Source of the DNA: Bacteroides pyogenes
GTDB taxonomy: Bacteria > Bacteroidota > Bacteroidia > Bacteroidales > Bacteroidaceae
Assembly (NCBI RefSeq): GCF_014196225.1
Contig: NZ_JACIDI010000022.1
Span: forward strand, 1-52,985
Length of the DNA stretch: 52,985 nt
Reading direction: 5' to 3'
Shown here: in pieces, positions 26,001 to 35,639 of the stretch
Position numbering within the stretch: the stretch's first letter is position 1
Layout of the letters: each line of letters opens with the position of its first letter
Program-made: the position numbers and the translations under genes
The notes under the pieces: generated by a model
The model's database searches: none
What the model was told of the DNA's origin: nothing
Seen by the model: only the letters and a program-made list of their open reading frames with translations

Positions 26001-26031
26001 TGCAGTTTATTCATTCTTCATTTAAAAGAAT

Positions 26032-26054
26032 TACCTTTGTCCGTTGCAAAAGTA
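26032..26054. promoter_or_regulatory. Divergent promoters for rsmA and the YbhN-like gene
   Basis: TACCTTTG (26032-26039, plus) serves rsmA, whose ATG is at 26071. On the minus strand TACTTTTG (26054-26047) serves the YbhN-like gene, which starts at 26000. The two -7 boxes are only 7 bases apart and the promoters overlap face to face, so polymerase can use one at a time. Confidence 0.65.
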
Positions 26055-26070
26055 ATTATTTAGTTGGTAA

Positions 26071-26856
26071 ATGAAATTAGTAAAACCTAAAAAGTTTCTC
26101 GGACAGCACTTTCTGAAAGACTTGAAAGTAGCGCAGGATATTGCCGACACGGTCGATGCGTTTCCCGAACTTCCCGTATTGGAGGTAGGGCCGGGCATGG
26201 GAGTATTGACTCAATTCCTGATAAAAAAGGAGAGGCCGGTGAAAGTGGTGGAGGTAGACTACGAGTCGGTGGCATACCTTCGCAAAGAATACCCGTCGCT
26301 GGAAGATCATATCATCGAAGACGATTTTCTGAAGATGAACCTGCACAGGCTGTTCGACGGGAAACCTTTTGTACTGACAGGTAATTACCCGTACAACATC
26401 TCCAGCCAGATCTTTTTTAAAATGCTGGAAAACAAAGAACTGATTCCCTGCTGCACAGGGATGATACAGAAGGAAGTGGCAGAACGTATTGCCGCCGGAC
26501 CGGGAAGCAAGACATACGGTATTCTGAGCATCCTGATTCAGGCATGGTACAACGTGGAGTATCTGTTTACCGTCAGCGAGCAAGTGTTCAATCCGCCGCC
26601 CAAAGTAAAGAGCGCGGTAATCCGGATGACCCGGAACGGAGTGGAAGATTTGGGATGCGATGAAAAGCTGTTCAAGCAAGTGGTAAAGACTACTTTCAAC
26701 CAGCGGAGAAAAACCTTGCGCAACTCCATAAAGCCTATTTTAGGGAAAGACTGCCCCTTGACCGACGACCCATTGTTCAACAAACGTCCCGAACAATTAT
26801 CGGTGCGGGAGTTCATCGAACTGACAAACAGAGTTTCCGAATTCGTAAAATTGTAA
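26071..26856 (+). CDS. rsmA: 16S rRNA (adenine1518-N6/adenine1519-N6)-dimethyltransferase
   Basis: 261 residues. The N-terminus KKFLGQHFLKD is the KsgA signature. The SAM-binding motifs VLEVGPGMGVLTQ (about 36-48) and VVEVDYESV follow, and the catalytic motif IV reads LTGNYPYNIS (about 105). A C-terminal RNA-binding part (FNQRRKTLRNSIK) completes it. It dimethylates two adenines near the 3' end of 16S rRNA late in 30S assembly. Loss gives kasugamycin resistance in many bacteria. It is followed after 6 bases by mgtE, so they form an operon. Confidence 0.95.
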   Translation: MKLVKPKKFLGQHFLKDLKVAQDIADTVDAFPELPVLEVGPGMGVLTQFLIKKERPVKVVEVDYESVAYLRKEYPSLEDHIIEDDFLKMNLHRLFDGKPFVLTGNYPYNISSQIFFKMLENKELIPCCTGMIQKEVAERIAAGPGSKTYGILSILIQAWYNVEYLFTVSEQVFNPPPKVKSAVIRMTRNGVEDLGCDEKLFKQVVKTTFNQRRKTLRNSIKPILGKDCPLTDDPLFNKRPEQLSVREFIELTNRVSEFVKL

Positions 26857-26862
26857 GAGAGT

Positions 26863-28206
26863 ATGGTAGACGAAGAATACATTGATAATGTGAAGCGCCT
26901 GATCGAACAAAAAGAGGGCGAACAGGTAAAAGAGCTTCTTATCGACCTTCACCCGGCCGACATCGCAGAATTGTGCAACGACCTGAGTCCGGAAGAAGCG
27001 CGGTTCGTTTATCGATTGCTCGACAACGAAACCGCAGCCGACGTTCTTGTCGAAATGGACGAGGACGTCCGGAAAGAGTTTCTCGAGATACTCCCTTCGG
27101 AAACCATCGCGAAGCGTTTCGTGGATTACATGGATACGGACGATGCCGTAGACCTGATACGCGAATTGGATGAGGAGAAGCAGGAGGAGATTCTTTCGCA
27201 CATCGAAGACATCGAACAAGCGGGCGATATCGTCGACTTGTTGAAGTACGACGAAAATACCGCCGGAGGTTTGATGGGCACGGAGATGGTGGTGGTGAAC
27301 GAGAACTGGAGTATGCCCGAATGCCTGAAAGAGATGCGCCAGCAGGCGGAAGAGCTCGACGAGATTTACTATGTATATGTAATCGATGACGATGAACGGC
27401 TGAAAGGCATCTTCCCCTTAAAGAAAATGATCACTTCACCTTCGGTATCGAAAGTGAAGCATGTGATGCAGAAAGATCCCATCTCGGTACATGTGGACAC
27501 GCCGGTGGACGAAGTGGTACAGGCCATTGAAAAGTACGACTTGGTTGCCATTCCCGTAGTCGACAGCATCGGACGGCTCGTGGGACAGATTACCGTAGAC
27601 GACGTGATGGACGAAGTTCGCGAACAGTCCGAACGCGATTACCAGTTGGCTTCCGGACTTTCGCAAGGCGTGGAAACGGCCGACAACGTTTTCCGCCAGA
27701 CGACAGCCCGCCTGCCTTGGTTGCTCATCGGGATGATTGGCGGAATCGGAAACTCCATGATATTGGGCAACTTCGACGCTACGTTTGCCGCCCATCCCGA
27801 AATGGCTCTGTACATTCCGCTTATCGGCGGCACGGGCGGAAACGTAGGGACGCAGTCGTCCGCCATCATTGTGCAAGGACTGGCAAACAGTTCGTTGGAC
27901 GCTAAAAACACCGTCAAACAAATAGGCAAAGAGTCGGTGGTAGCGCTTATCAATGCCACTATCATCTCATTACTTGTCTATACTTACAACTTCATCCGCT
28001 TCGGCGCAACGGCTACGGTTACCTATTCCGTGTCTATCAGCCTGTTTGCCGTAGTCATGTTCGCTTCCATATTCGGCACGCTCGTACCGATGACTCTCGA
28101 GAAGTTCAAAGTAGATCCCGCCATAGCCACGGGACCGTTTATTGCGATTACCAACGATATTATCGGCATGATGATGTACATGGGAATTACCGTCCTGTTA
28201 TCTTAA
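26863..28206 (+). CDS. mgtE: Magnesium transporter MgtE
   Basis: 447 residues. An N-terminal acidic superhelical MgtE_N domain (about 1-130, LHPADIAELCNDLSPEEA), two CBS domains (about 135-255) and a C-terminal membrane domain with five helices. The pore motif is in RLPWLLIGMIGGIGNS and the family mark is PLIGGTGGNVGTQSSAIIVQGLA. It passes Mg2+ (and Co2+) through the inner membrane and is gated by Mg2+ bound between the N and CBS domains. Entry of cobalt by this route could matter to the cobalamin genes downstream, but that is only a possibility. Confidence 0.94.
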   Translation: MVDEEYIDNVKRLIEQKEGEQVKELLIDLHPADIAELCNDLSPEEARFVYRLLDNETAADVLVEMDEDVRKEFLEILPSETIAKRFVDYMDTDDAVDLIRELDEEKQEEILSHIEDIEQAGDIVDLLKYDENTAGGLMGTEMVVVNENWSMPECLKEMRQQAEELDEIYYVYVIDDDERLKGIFPLKKMITSPSVSKVKHVMQKDPISVHVDTPVDEVVQAIEKYDLVAIPVVDSIGRLVGQITVDDVMDEVREQSERDYQLASGLSQGVETADNVFRQTTARLPWLLIGMIGGIGNSMILGNFDATFAAHPEMALYIPLIGGTGGNVGTQSSAIIVQGLANSSLDAKNTVKQIGKESVVALINATIISLLVYTYNFIRFGATATVTYSVSISLFAVVMFASIFGTLVPMTLEKFKVDPAIATGPFIAITNDIIGMMMYMGITVLLS

Positions 28207-28290
28207 AAAATCAGAGAATCGAAAAAAAGAAGCAAAAAAGTATGAAGTAACCGTTTTTTTTTATTAATTTGTAACCAAAACCAATACGAG

Positions 28291-30141
28291 ATGATGGACG
28301 CCCAAGACACTAATCTGCCCTTGCATTCAGGGGAATTAGAAGAAGAAAAGAAAAAAGTCGCGGTTTCTGAAACAAATACGGAAACTCCGGCTGAAGAAGA
28401 TTTCGCCGAAACACAACCCGCAACCGCTCAGGCTACTACCGGAAAAGAAGAGATTCTCGACCGGCTGAAGGCTCTTGTGGAAGATACGGAGAATGCCGGC
28501 AGACATGCTATCGACAGTCTGAAACAAGCATTCTACAAACTACATAACACCGAGCTGGAAACTGCCAAGAAACAGTTTACAGACAATGGCGAAGCCATTG
28601 AGGACTTTGTCCCCCAAGAGGACCCCATAGAGAAAGAGTTCAAGCGCCTGATGGTAGTTGTCAAAGAGAAAAGAAGCTTGCAGGCTGCCGAGTTGGAACA
28701 CCGGAAAGAAGAGAACCTGCAAATCAAACTCTCCATTCTCGAGGAACTGAAAGAGCTCGTAGAATCGGCAGACGACCCCAACAAATCTTATACGGAATTC
28801 AAAAAGCTTCAACAGCAATGGAACGAGACGAACCCTGTCCCGCAAGGAAAGGTAAATGAGCTTTGGAAAAGCTATCATCTGTATGTAGAGAAATTCTATG
28901 ACCTGCTCAAGCTGAACAATGAGTTCCGTGAATATGACTTCAAAAAGAACCTCGAGATAAAGACTCATCTGTGCGAAGCGGCAGAAAAGCTGGGAGCGGA
29001 AGAAGACGTGGTGTCCGCATTCCACCAACTTCAGAAACTTCATCAGGAATTCCGTGAGACCGGGCCTGTGGCCAAAGAGCTTCGCGACGAAATATGGAGT
29101 CGGTTCAAGACGGCTTCCACCATAGTCAACCGCCGCCATCAACAGCATTTCGAAGCGTTGAAGGAAGCAGAGCAGCACAATCTCGACCAAAAAACGGTAA
29201 TTTGCGAGATTATAGAGGCCATCGAATACGACGAGTTGAAGACATTCTCGGCTTGGGACAACAAGACACAGGAAATCATCGCGTTGCAAAACAAATGGAA
29301 AACCATCGGGTTTGCACCTCAAAAGATGAACGTGAAGATTTTCGAGCGTTTCCGCCATGCCTGCGACGAATTCTTCAAGAAGAAGGGAGAGTTCTTCAAG
29401 AGCCTGAAAGAAAGCATGAGCGAAAATCTGGAAAAGAAGAAAGAACTTTGCGAAAAGGCCGAAGCATTAAAAGACAGCACCGACTGGAAAGCCACAGCCG
29501 AGATACTTGCCAAACTTCAAAAAGAGTGGAAAACGATCGGACCGGTTGCCAAAAAACATTCGGATGCCGTATGGAAGCGATTTATTACTGCATGCGATTA
29601 CTTCTTCGAGCAGAAAAACAAGGCTACATCGTCGCAACGCTCCATCGAAACGGAAAATCTGGAGAAGAAGAAAACGCTGATAGAAAAGCTGAACGCCATC
29701 GACGAGAATATGGATACGGATGAGGCAACAACACTTGTACGGGAGCTTATGAAGGAATGGAACTCCATCGGACATGTTCCTTTCAAAGAGAAGGACAAGC
29801 TCTACAAGCAGTATCATGCCGTGATCGACGAACTTTTCAGAAGATTCAACATCAGCAGTTCCAACAAAAAGCTGAGCCATTTCCGCTCCAATATCAGCAC
29901 TATGCAAGAAGGCGGTTCGCAATCGTTGTATCGGGAACGCGAGAAGTTGGTGCGTACGTATGAAAACATGAAAAGCGAACTTCAAACGTATGAAAACAAT
30001 CTGGGCTTCCTGACTTCCACTTCCAAAAAAGGAAGCAGCCTGCTCACGGAGCTGAATCGGAAGGTGGACAAGCTGAAAGCCGATTTGGAACTTGTATTGC
30101 AGAAAATCAAAGTTATCGACGATTCGCTGAAAGAAGAATAG
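28291..30141 (+). CDS. DUF349 repeat protein
   Basis: 616 residues, with ATG codons at 28291 and 28294. After an acidic, low-complexity N-terminus come about five copies of the DUF349 helical repeat, each marked by a pattern like LQKEWKTIGPVAKKHSDAVWKRF (around residues 160, 235, 330, 405 and 485). A coiled-coil tail follows. The protein is soluble and highly charged. DUF349 proteins are widespread in Bacteroidetes and of unknown role. It follows mgtE by 84 bases. Past its stop, 30142-30380 holds a hairpin (TTCTTCCG/CGGAAGAA at 30144-30170) but no gene. Confidence 0.85.
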   Translation: MMDAQDTNLPLHSGELEEEKKKVAVSETNTETPAEEDFAETQPATAQATTGKEEILDRLKALVEDTENAGRHAIDSLKQAFYKLHNTELETAKKQFTDNGEAIEDFVPQEDPIEKEFKRLMVVVKEKRSLQAAELEHRKEENLQIKLSILEELKELVESADDPNKSYTEFKKLQQQWNETNPVPQGKVNELWKSYHLYVEKFYDLLKLNNEFREYDFKKNLEIKTHLCEAAEKLGAEEDVVSAFHQLQKLHQEFRETGPVAKELRDEIWSRFKTASTIVNRRHQQHFEALKEAEQHNLDQKTVICEIIEAIEYDELKTFSAWDNKTQEIIALQNKWKTIGFAPQKMNVKIFERFRHACDEFFKKKGEFFKSLKESMSENLEKKKELCEKAEALKDSTDWKATAEILAKLQKEWKTIGPVAKKHSDAVWKRFITACDYFFEQKNKATSSQRSIETENLEKKKTLIEKLNAIDENMDTDEATTLVRELMKEWNSIGHVPFKEKDKLYKQYHAVIDELFRRFNISSSNKKLSHFRSNISTMQEGGSQSLYREREKLVRTYENMKSELQTYENNLGFLTSTSKKGSSLLTELNRKVDKLKADLELVLQKIKVIDDSLKEE

Positions 30142-30382
30142 CGTTCTTCCGTCCTTTCTCTTCGGAAGAAAGGAGCGGTATCGACGGAGTAAACGGATTT
30201 GTACGGATTCGCGCAGGGGTGAAAGTATCAGAGCCATCCGATAATTGTCAATCGCGCAAGTCGGTACAAAGCCGTTTTTACATACTTATACCAAGAACCT
30301 CCCTGCCCCGCTCATCATCGGTTCCGGTATTTTTTCAAAACTGTTCTTCCCGTTATCATTTCGTTTATATACCTATTATTTT

Positions 30383-30390
30383 TACCTTTG
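30383..30390 (+). promoter_or_regulatory. -7 box (TACCTTTG) of the cobU operon
   Basis: An exact TAnnTTTG match 26 bases before ATG 30416. The resulting leader is under 25 bases, too short for a cobalamin riboswitch, and I saw no B12-box-like sequence in the 240 bases upstream. Confidence 0.6.
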
Positions 30391-30415
30391 TGTCTCCATC
30401 ATACAAAAGGGAAAC

Positions 30416-30934
30416 ATGAAACGAATCATATTGATCACAGGCGGACAGCGTTCGGGCAAAAGCTCTTTTGCCGAGAATATGGCTCACGAGCTTACCTCAT
30501 CGCCCGTGTACATGGCCACAGCCAAAGTATGGGACGATGAATTCAGGGAGAGAGTGCGGCGTCACAGAGAAAGGCGGGGCGGCGAATGGACCAACATCGA
30601 GGAAGAGAAAGAGCTGAGCCGCCACGATGTAACGGGCAGAGTGGTTGTGATAGACTGCGTCACGCTGTGGTGCACAAACTTCTTCACCGACTCCGACGCG
30701 CACGTATCGGAAGCGTTGGAAGCCGTAAAAAACGAATTCGACCGATTCACCCGGCAGGAAGCTACATTCATCTTCGTGACCAACGAAATAGGACTCGGAG
30801 GTGTTTCGACCAATCGCCTGCAACGAAAGTTCACCGACTTGCAAGGCTGGGCAAACCAGTATATAGCCGCGCAAGCGGATGAAGTGTACCTGATGGTGAG
30901 CGGCATTCCCCTGAAAATAAAACAGACGCCTTAA
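30416..30934 (+). CDS. cobU: Adenosylcobinamide kinase / adenosylcobinamide-phosphate guanylyltransferase
   Basis: 172 residues from ATG 30416. An upstream start at 30245 is rejected because the promoter lies between them. The Walker A loop GGQRSGKSSFAE is at residues 8-19, the catalytic-His segment is RVRRHRERRG, and VIDCVTLW with NEIGLGGV completes the CobU fold. It phosphorylates adenosylcobinamide and then transfers GMP, giving AdoCbi-GDP for CobS. First gene of a cobU-cobT-cobS-cobC operon. Confidence 0.95.
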   Translation: MKRIILITGGQRSGKSSFAENMAHELTSSPVYMATAKVWDDEFRERVRRHRERRGGEWTNIEEEKELSRHDVTGRVVVIDCVTLWCTNFFTDSDAHVSEALEAVKNEFDRFTRQEATFIFVTNEIGLGGVSTNRLQRKFTDLQGWANQYIAAQADEVYLMVSGIPLKIKQTP

Positions 30935-30971
30935 ACCGACGGCGTAAACCGACAATAAAAAAGAAAACTTT

Positions 30972-32009
30972 ATGAGAACTTTTCAAATCCGCAAACCGGA
31001 CAATTCGATCAAAGAAGCGCTGAAGCATAAAATCGACTATCTTGCCAAACCCAAAGGAGCTCTCGGACGCCTCGAAGAGATAGCTTTCCGGATCGGATTG
31101 ATTCAGCAGACGCTTTCGCCCCGACTAAACCGGCCATACAACATTCTCTTCGCCGCCGATCACGGAATTGCGGACGAAGGAGTAAGCCTGTCGCCCAAGG
31201 AAGTGACTTGGCAACAGACCTGCAACTTCCTTCGCGGAGGAGCGGGAATCAACTTCTTATGCCGGCAGAACGGCTTTAAGCTCAAGGTCGTGGACGCCGG
31301 AGTAGACTACGACCTGCCGTACGAGAAGGGGATAGTCGACATGAAAGTCAGAAAAGGAACACGCAACTTCCTGCACGAAGCGGCAATGACTCCCGAAGAG
31401 ATGGAACTTTGCATCGAACGGGGAGCGACGTGCGTAGACTCCGTGCATAGCGAAGGATGCAACGTGGTGAGCTTCGGAGAGATGGGAATAGGCAACACTT
31501 CCGCCTCTTCGTTGTGGATGGCCTCTTTCACCGGAATACCTTTGGAGCGATGCGTGGGCGCCGGAAGCGGACTGGACGAGCGGGGCATCAGCCGCAAATA
31601 CGAGATTCTGAGGAAGTCGATGGAAAACTATCCGAGCCCCCACAGCACCGAAGAAATTCTTTGCAGGTTCGGCGGATACGAGATGGTGATGGCTGTAGGC
31701 GCCATGCTCAGAGCCGCCGAACTGAAGATGGTTGTCCTTGTAGACGGGTTTATCATGACCAGTTGCATGCTTGCGGCATCCCGCATCTACCCGGAAGTGA
31801 AGGAGTACGCCCTCTTCGGACATCAGGGAGATGAGGCCGGACATAAGCTTCTGTTGGACTATCTGGGCGCACATCCTCTGCTGAATCTCGGTTTGCGTTT
31901 GGGAGAAGGAAGCGGCGCCGTTTGCTCCTACCCCATCGTAGAATCGGCGGTAAAAATGATCAATGAGATGGACTCATTCGACGGAGCGTCCATCAGCAAA
32001 TACTTCTAA
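30972..32009 (+). CDS. cobT: Nicotinate-nucleotide-dimethylbenzimidazole phosphoribosyltransferase
   Basis: 345 residues, normal for CobT. The N-terminal [13 protein letters not shown], the substrate block [15 protein letters not shown], the [15 protein letters not shown] loop (about 196-210) and the final GEGSGA are all family marks, with the catalytic Glu near the C-terminus in LRLGEGSGA. It activates the lower ligand base of cobalamin by making alpha-ribazole phosphate. Second gene of the cobU operon, 37 bases after cobU. Confidence 0.95.
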   Translation: MRTFQIRKPDNSIKEALKHKIDYLAKPKGALGRLEEIAFRIGLIQQTLSPRLNRPYNILFAADHGIADEGVSLSPKEVTWQQTCNFLRGGAGINFLCRQNGFKLKVVDAGVDYDLPYEKGIVDMKVRKGTRNFLHEAAMTPEEMELCIERGATCVDSVHSEGCNVVSFGEMGIGNTSASSLWMASFTGIPLERCVGAGSGLDERGISRKYEILRKSMENYPSPHSTEEILCRFGGYEMVMAVGAMLRAAELKMVVLVDGFIMTSCMLAASRIYPEVKEYALFGHQGDEAGHKLLLDYLGAHPLLNLGLRLGEGSGAVCSYPIVESAVKMINEMDSFDGASISKYF

Positions 32010-32032
32010 CCTCTTTAAGACAAGCGAAAACA

Positions 32033-32782
32033 ATGAACAACATCCTTGCCGCACTGACGTTCTTCACCCGGTTGCCCTTCTGGAAAATCAAGCAAGTTCC
32101 GCAGGAGAGCTTCAAGCATCTGGTAAGCTACTGGAGCATCAGCGGATGGCTCACCGGAGGTATCATGGGGTTGGTATTTTGGCTTTCGGTGCATGCTTTG
32201 CCCGTAGGAGCCGCCATCATGCTCGCCTTCATTTCGCGATTGTTGGTTACCGGGGCTTTACACGAAGACGGGCTGGCGGATTTCTTCGACGGATTCGGCG
32301 GGGGAAGAGACCGTGAGAGCATTCTCCGGATTATGAAAGACTCGCACACAGGCAGCTACGGCGTGCTGGGCCTCATCGTTTACTTCCTGCTTGCCTGCAA
32401 TCTGCTGACGACCTTACCCGCAAGCATGACGCCGTGGATATTGCTCGGCGGCGACGCCTGGAGCAAGTTCACCGCTTCGCAGCTGATCAACTTCCTGCCT
32501 TACGCTCGCAAAGAAGAAGAGAGCAAAAACAAAACCGTATATACGCGGATGAGTGTCCGGGAGATTGCTTTGTCCGCCGCCGGCGGAGTCTTGCCTTTGT
32601 TGCTTCTCCCGCCGCTTTATTGGGTGGCGTGCCTGCTTCCGGTTCTCACCTTCTCGTTTCTTGTGACGTTGTTCCGGAAAAAGCTGCAAGGGTATACCGG
32701 CGACTGCTGCGGAGCGACGTTTCTGCTCTGCGAACTCAGCTTCTGGCTGGGAATCGTTTTCATTTATTACTCACAAATATAG
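32033..32782 (+). CDS. cobS: Adenosylcobinamide-GDP ribazoletransferase (cobalamin synthase)
   Basis: 249 residues, an inner membrane protein with several hydrophobic helices. Family marks: FFTRLPFWK at the N-terminus and the metal-binding ALHEDGLADFFDGFGGGRDRE block (about 73-93). IMKDSHTGSYGVLG and YTGDCCGA also match. It joins AdoCbi-GDP with alpha-ribazole or its phosphate to complete the cobalamin. It sits between cobT and cobC with a 3-base gap to the latter. Confidence 0.95.
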   Translation: MNNILAALTFFTRLPFWKIKQVPQESFKHLVSYWSISGWLTGGIMGLVFWLSVHALPVGAAIMLAFISRLLVTGALHEDGLADFFDGFGGGRDRESILRIMKDSHTGSYGVLGLIVYFLLACNLLTTLPASMTPWILLGGDAWSKFTASQLINFLPYARKEEESKNKTVYTRMSVREIALSAAGGVLPLLLLPPLYWVACLLPVLTFSFLVTLFRKKLQGYTGDCCGATFLLCELSFWLGIVFIYYSQI

Positions 32783-32785
32783 CTT

Positions 32786-33313
32786 ATGAATATCTATCTC
32801 ATCAGACATACTTCGGTAGATGTGCCGAAAGGAATGTGTTACGGACAGTCCGACGTACCGCTGCGCTCCACGTTTGAGGAAGAAGCGGCGGCGGTGAAAG
32901 CCGGTATCGCCTCCATCGCTTTCGACCGCGCGTACACCAGTCCGCTCTCCCGATGCACGAGACTTGCCGAATATTGCGGTTTCGCCGATGCCATCCGCGA
33001 ACCGCGCGCCATGGAAATCGACTTCGGAGACTGGGAGATGAAGCTTTTCGACGAAATCGACGACCCGAATCTTCAGCGGTGGTACGGCGATTATGTGAAC
33101 GTGAGGGCGACCAACGGCGAATCGTTTGCCGACCAATACAGGCGCGTATCGGCTTTTTTGCAGGAAGTCCGCCATCGGGAAGAAAGGAATACCGTTGTCT
33201 TCGCCCACGGGGGAGTGCTGAAATGCGCCCAGATTTATGCCGGAATGGTGCGTCCGGAAGAAGCCTTCAACGAGATTACCCCGTATGGAGGAATGGTCAG
33301 GTTGGAATTTTAA
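32786..33313 (+). CDS. cobC: Alpha-ribazole phosphatase (histidine phosphatase family)
   Basis: 175 residues. The phosphohistidine motif LIRHTSVD is at residues 5-12 (RH-T in place of RHG). RAYTSPLSRCTRLAEYC and the later FAHGGVLK (second catalytic His) follow the phosphoglycerate-mutase fold. It removes the phosphate from alpha-ribazole phosphate or adenosylcobalamin phosphate. Last gene of the operon. Confidence 0.9.
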   Translation: MNIYLIRHTSVDVPKGMCYGQSDVPLRSTFEEEAAAVKAGIASIAFDRAYTSPLSRCTRLAEYCGFADAIREPRAMEIDFGDWEMKLFDEIDDPNLQRWYGDYVNVRATNGESFADQYRRVSAFLQEVRHREERNTVVFAHGGVLKCAQIYAGMVRPEEAFNEITPYGGMVRLEF

Positions 33314-33337
33314 GAAACGACATCCTGCAAAATTAAA

Positions 33338-33368
33338 GGTGAAGGCAAGGTTCGCGCGCTCCTTCACC
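33338..33368 (+). terminator. Hairpin between cobC and cbiB
   Basis: GGTGAAGG (33338-33345) pairs with CCTTCACC (33361-33368). It lies in the 140-base gap between convergent cobC and cbiB. There is no long T-run, so its strength as a terminator is uncertain. Confidence 0.45.
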
Positions 33369-33453
33369 CGACATCCGCTACTTCTTGTCTACATACACAG
33401 CAAAGCCACAGGCAGCCCTTTCCCGATGCCCGTCCTTTATGCTTGCCCCACCA

Positions 33454-34407
33454 TCATATCGCCGTTATGAGTGTTCTGAGAAAAAGCGTCAACACCACCA
33501 TCAACACTTCCGAACGGAAGTTGACGGCAATGCCCGTGCGCATATCGGCGGTCGTAAGCAGGCGGTCGTTCGTTCCGATATAAGGTTTCTCAAACAATTC
33601 GCCGAAATAATGGTGAGGTCCGCCGAAGCGACAGTCGAGTATGCCCGCCAAAGCCGCTTCGGGATAACCCGAATTCGGACTTGCATGTTCCTTTCCGTAC
33701 CTTTTTACAAACGGCAGCAACGAGAGCCTTCCGACGGAAAGAATCATCAGAAAAGCGGTGAGGCGGGCGGGAATGTAATTGGCGGCATCGTCGATGCGCG
33801 CGGCAATCCGCCCGAACAGCAGATAGCGTTCGCTGTGATAGCCTATCATAGAGTCGAGCGTGTTGACCATCTTGTATGCCATCGCACCGGGAACTCCCAA
33901 AAGCAGAAACCAGAACAGCGGAGCGATGACACCGTCGCTCAGGTTCTCCGCCAACGTTTCAAGAGCGGCGGCACGCACTTCCTGCGCCGAAAGTCGGGAT
34001 GTATCGCGCCCCACGATACGCGCAACCTGTACGCGTCCCTCCTCCGGCGAACGGTCGACTGCCTCGAAAACCATCCGCACTTCCTTTGCCAGCGTAGTCC
34101 CTGCCAGACAGAAGAACAAACAAAAGATATCGAACAAATACCCCAAAGGAGCAAGCGAAGAGGAGAAAAGCAGTCGCTCCGCTCCCCAAACGGCGAAGTA
34201 GACCAAAAGGATAAACGTTGCAGCCATCAGTCCACCCTTCAGCATCCGGTGGCGCCCCTTATTCAGAAGTTTCTCTCCCGCAGCGATCATCTTGCCGAAC
34301 CCAACCACCGGATGAGGCAAAGAAGACGGGTCTCCCAGCAGGCGGTCGAGCAACCACGCAGGCAAAAGAGTGCCTGCCACGCTATATAAAGCCGTTATAT
34401 GTATCAT
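33454..34407 (-). CDS. cbiB: Adenosylcobinamide-phosphate synthase
   Basis: 317 residues with several membrane helices. Family marks are LLDRLLGDPSSLPHPVVGFGKMI near the N-terminus, GRDTSRLSAQEVRAAALETLAENLSDGVIAPLFW (about 147-180) and YKMVNTLDSMIGYH. It attaches (R)-1-amino-2-propanol phosphate, made by CobD, to adenosylcobyric acid. It is separated from cobD upstream by 218 bases holding a 22-bp tandem repeat, and I see no own promoter box. Confidence 0.93.
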   Translation of the reverse strand: MIHITALYSVAGTLLPAWLLDRLLGDPSSLPHPVVGFGKMIAAGEKLLNKGRHRMLKGGLMAATFILLVYFAVWGAERLLFSSSLAPLGYLFDIFCLFFCLAGTTLAKEVRMVFEAVDRSPEEGRVQVARIVGRDTSRLSAQEVRAAALETLAENLSDGVIAPLFWFLLLGVPGAMAYKMVNTLDSMIGYHSERYLLFGRIAARIDDAANYIPARLTAFLMILSVGRLSLLPFVKRYGKEHASPNSGYPEAALAGILDCRFGGPHHYFGELFEKPYIGTNDRLLTTADMRTGIAVNFRSEVLMVVLTLFLRTLITAI

Positions 34408-34437
34408 TTTTTGAACTGTTTTTCAATCCCCAAAGAG

Positions 34438-34537
34438 GTTCTGTTTCATTCAAACAGAGGCTCTACTTTACTCAAACAGAGCTTTTGTTCCACCCGAACA
34501 GAGCCTTTGTTTTACCCGAACAGAGCCTCTGTTCTTA
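34438..34537. repeat. 22-bp tandem repeat between cobD and cbiB
   Basis: Four full 22-bp copies starting at 34438, 34460, 34482 and 34504, plus a partial copy. The CAGAG motif recurs at exactly 22-base steps (34455, 34477, 34499, 34521). A typical unit reads CTTTGTTTTACCCGAACAGAG. It is noncoding and about 30 bases upstream of the cbiB start. Confidence 0.85.
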
Positions 34538-34625
34538 CACTCCTCAGCATCCGTTCGCCCCGCACCCCCGCAAGCTTGCCGGACAATATTCATACTCCTC
34601 TATTTATTCGTCCGCTCCGTCCGCC

Positions 34626-35639
34626 TCACATCCTTCCCCATTGCCCGACGGCCTCCACCAGACGGTCGTTCTCTTTGGGCGTCTGCGCCGCTATCCGGAA
34701 GAAACGTTCGTCGAGCCCTTCGAAGTTCGACGCGTCGCGGATGAGCATGCCGTGTTCTCCGGCAAGATACTCTTTCAAGGCGGACGCCTTCCCGATACGC
34801 AACCGCAGCAACATGTAATGCGTGTCGGTGGGCCATACTTCCACCAGCCCGGTGGCGGCGAGCCGTTCCGCCAGACGTTTGCTTTCGTCCAGCAGAGCCG
34901 GGACGTCGGCAGCGATCCGGTCTCCTTCGTCGAGCAGGAAATGCCCCGCCTCAATTGCCAGAGCATTGACCGACCAAGGCATGCGATGGCTGCGTATCCG
35001 AACGACAAGCGATTCGCTGGTGGTGAAGTATCCTATCCGCAGTCCCGGAACGGCAAACTTCTTCGTCATCGAATGAATCAACACCACATTCGGCATTGTC
35101 GCCGCCTCTTTCATGGTAAACAACGGTTCGAGGGTGAAGTATTCGTACGACTGGTCGATAACGAACAAGCAGTCGGGACGCGACAGGATGAGCTCTTCCA
35201 GTAGCCTTTTCCTGCGAACCTCGCCGGTGGGATTGTTGGGATTGCAAATCCATACCAGCCCCGCCTCATCGGGCAAAGCCTCCGGCGAAAAGAAAGGTTT
35301 CACCCTGTGTCCGTGCAGGCGGCAGGCATCGGCGTATTCGCTGAATGTGGGCATAAGCACTGCCGACGTCTGCGAACGGAAAGTCTGGGCAATCAGGTAA
35401 ATGGCTTCCGTCGCCCCGTTGGTGACGCAAACCTCCGCAGCCGAAAGCCCGTACTTCCGGGCAATCTTCTCTTCGAGCGAGTACGGTTCCGGTTCGGGAT
35501 AAGCGGTCGTCACCTCCAACCGCTCCGACAGGCGGCGGTAAAGCCCCGAATGATCTACCCGGTTGTACACATTAGAACTGAAGTTGCTTACAATCCGCCC
35601 GGCATATTTATACAAATCGTCTCCGTGTCCCTGAATCAT
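34626..35639 (-). CDS. cobD: L-threonine-O-3-phosphate decarboxylase (PLP, HisC-like)
   Basis: 337 residues, an aminotransferase class I/II fold. The PLP-Lys motif is HSMTKKFAVPGLRIGY (about 207-222). FSSNVY, VTNGATEAIYL, CNPNNPTGEV and DQSYEYF all fit the HisC/CobD family. It makes aminopropanol phosphate for CbiB. HisC itself is the other possibility, but its place between cobQ and cbiB and its overlap with cobQ support CobD. Confidence 0.9.
   Translation of the reverse strand: MIQGHGDDLYKYAGRIVSNFSSNVYNRVDHSGLYRRLSERLEVTTAYPEPEPYSLEEKIARKYGLSAAEVCVTNGATEAIYLIAQTFRSQTSAVLMPTFSEYADACRLHGHRVKPFFSPEALPDEAGLVWICNPNNPTGEVRRKRLLEELILSRPDCLFVIDQSYEYFTLEPLFTMKEAATMPNVVLIHSMTKKFAVPGLRIGYFTTSESLVVRIRSHRMPWSVNALAIEAGHFLLDEGDRIAADVPALLDESKRLAERLAATGLVEVWPTDTHYMLLRLRIGKASALKEYLAGEHGMLIRDASNFEGLDERFFRIAAQTPKENDRLVEAVGQWGRM

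Noticed and set aside
30142..30415. A cobalamin riboswitch before cobU
   Set aside because: No B12-box-like sequence was seen, and the -7 box at 30383 would leave it outside the transcript.
33385..34389. A 334-codon plus ORF opposite cbiB
   Set aside because: It is antisense to a well-conserved cbiB and has no motif.
34438..34537. A CRISPR array
   Set aside because: The repeats are directly tandem with no unique spacers, and there are no cas genes.
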